NCBI GenBank assembly: GCA_937900425.1
Contig: CALCDT010000151.1
Span: 1 to 5,424, forward strand
From: an uncultured Alphaproteobacteria bacterium
Lineage (GTDB): Bacteria > Pseudomonadota > Alphaproteobacteria > Rhizobiales > Pleomorphomonadaceae
Reading direction: 5' to 3'
DNA length: 5,424 nt
The position numbers and the translations under genes are program-made. Of the stretch, positions 5,266 to 5,424 are shown piece after piece (within the stretch, counting starts at the first letter, position 1; the number at the start of each line of letters is the position of its first letter). Below the pieces are notes generated by a model, which saw nothing but the letters and a program-made list of their open reading frames with translations, searched no databases and was not told the origin of the DNA.

Positions 5266-5279
5266 TCCCACCCGTGGGA
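5266..5279. promoter_or_regulatory. Dyad TCCCAC-CC-GTGGGA upstream of opgC
   Basis: A perfect 6-bp inverted repeat with a 2-bp centre, 20 bases upstream of the start codon and five bases from the Shine-Dalgarno. In DNA it would suit a small dimeric repressor. In RNA the two-base loop is too tight for the full stem, so at most five pairs would form. On the mRNA, the UCCCA of the left arm could also pair with UGGGA at 5248-5252 just after the Shine-Dalgarno. Function inferred from position only. Confidence 0.4.
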
Positions 5280-5283
5280 TGCC

Positions 5284-5424
5284 AACGCCGGAAGGAAGAA
5301 GAGGTTCCTCGGCACGGCGACGGCAGGCCGCGCGGGCGACCCTTCACGGACCGCCCCGGCGCCGGCGAGCGCCCCTCTCCCTCACCCGGGCGACGCCGCG
5401 CGCCGCCTCGCCCGGGGCGCCCCG
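5284..5424. other. Non-coding upstream region at right edge
   Basis: No reading frame here resembles a protein on either strand; the open frames that enter it are extensions or shadows of the acyltransferase gene. It should contain the opgC promoter, but I see no convincing -35/-10 pair and no sigma-54 GG-N10-GC element. It does hold an imperfect 12-base repeat, CCTTCACGGACC at 5341-5352, matching CCTTCACGGTCC at 5257-5268 in 11 of 12 positions, plus overlapping inverted repeats at its right end. Confidence 0.6.
5385..5424. repeat. Overlapping GC-rich inverted repeats at right edge
   Basis: CCCGGGCGA (5385-5393) and TCGCCCGGG (5408-5416) form a perfect 9-bp inverted repeat with a 14-base centre. 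The right arm overlaps a 12-bp perfect palindrome, CGGGGCGCCCCG (5413-5424), that touches the edge. No T-run follows within the window, so a terminator cannot be called. It could be the 3' end signal of a gene beyond the edge or an interspersed palindromic repeat. Confidence 0.45.

Noticed and set aside
5246..5300. Possible sigma-54 promoter at TTGGCA near 5281-5286
   Set aside because: The GG is followed after ten bases by GT, not GC, so the -12 element is missing.
3948..5315. 455-residue minus-strand frame over the OpgC gene
   Set aside because: It is longer than the true frame but Arg/Pro/Ala-rich with no membrane pattern. The 4046-5245 frame has OpgC motifs and a strong ribosome site.
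5246..5347. 34-residue N-terminal extension of OpgC from GTG 5347
   Set aside because: There is no good ribosome site at the GTG, the extension is polar and unlike the family, and the strong Shine-Dalgarno for ATG 5245 would lie inside it.

Overview
The window is GC-rich throughout (roughly 70 percent by eye, with strong G/C preference at third codon positions). Together with the protein families present, this suggests an alphaproteobacterium, probably of the Hyphomicrobiales/Rhodobacterales type. That placement is an inference from composition and protein style; the window holds no rRNA or other phylogenetic marker. I see no insertion sequence, phage gene, CRISPR array, tRNA or rRNA. It reads as ordinary chromosomal sequence.

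Layout, left to right. Positions 1-929 (minus) are a nearly complete EamA/DMT-type inner-membrane transporter whose 3' end runs off the left edge. It is divergent from an Lrp/AsnC-family transcriptional regulator at 1098-1565 (plus). The 168-bp divergent region holds two operator-like dyads, the best being TTGGCA-N5-TGCCAA at 1057-1073. The regulator converges, with a 20-bp gap, on a glutathione S-transferase-like gene (1586-2176, minus). Upstream of that gene on the same strand lies a TauE/SafE (TSUP) membrane permease (2235-2987). A textbook intrinsic terminator (3025-3073) separates the permease from yebC (3110-3859, minus). Upstream of yebC is an OpgC-type membrane acyltransferase (4046-5245, minus) with a very strong Shine-Dalgarno sequence and a dyad just before it. 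The last 179 bases are non-coding as far as I can tell and rich in inverted repeats.

How the genes work together. The EamA transporter and the Lrp-type regulator form a classic divergent regulator/exporter pair, so the transporter probably exports an amino acid or related small metabolite under control of the regulator. The TSUP permease and the GST may be co-transcribed, but no shared pathway is evident. YebC is a conserved translation/regulatory protein that probably has its own promoter and terminator. The OpgC-like protein probably decorates periplasmic glucans or another envelope glycan. No shared pathway links all six genes.

I found no convincing previously undescribed system. The most useful observations concern the control regions: the EamA/Lrp divergent region, a yebC promoter candidate embedded in a GC-rich hairpin, the permease start lying just behind a terminator, and the dyad at the opgC ribosome binding site.
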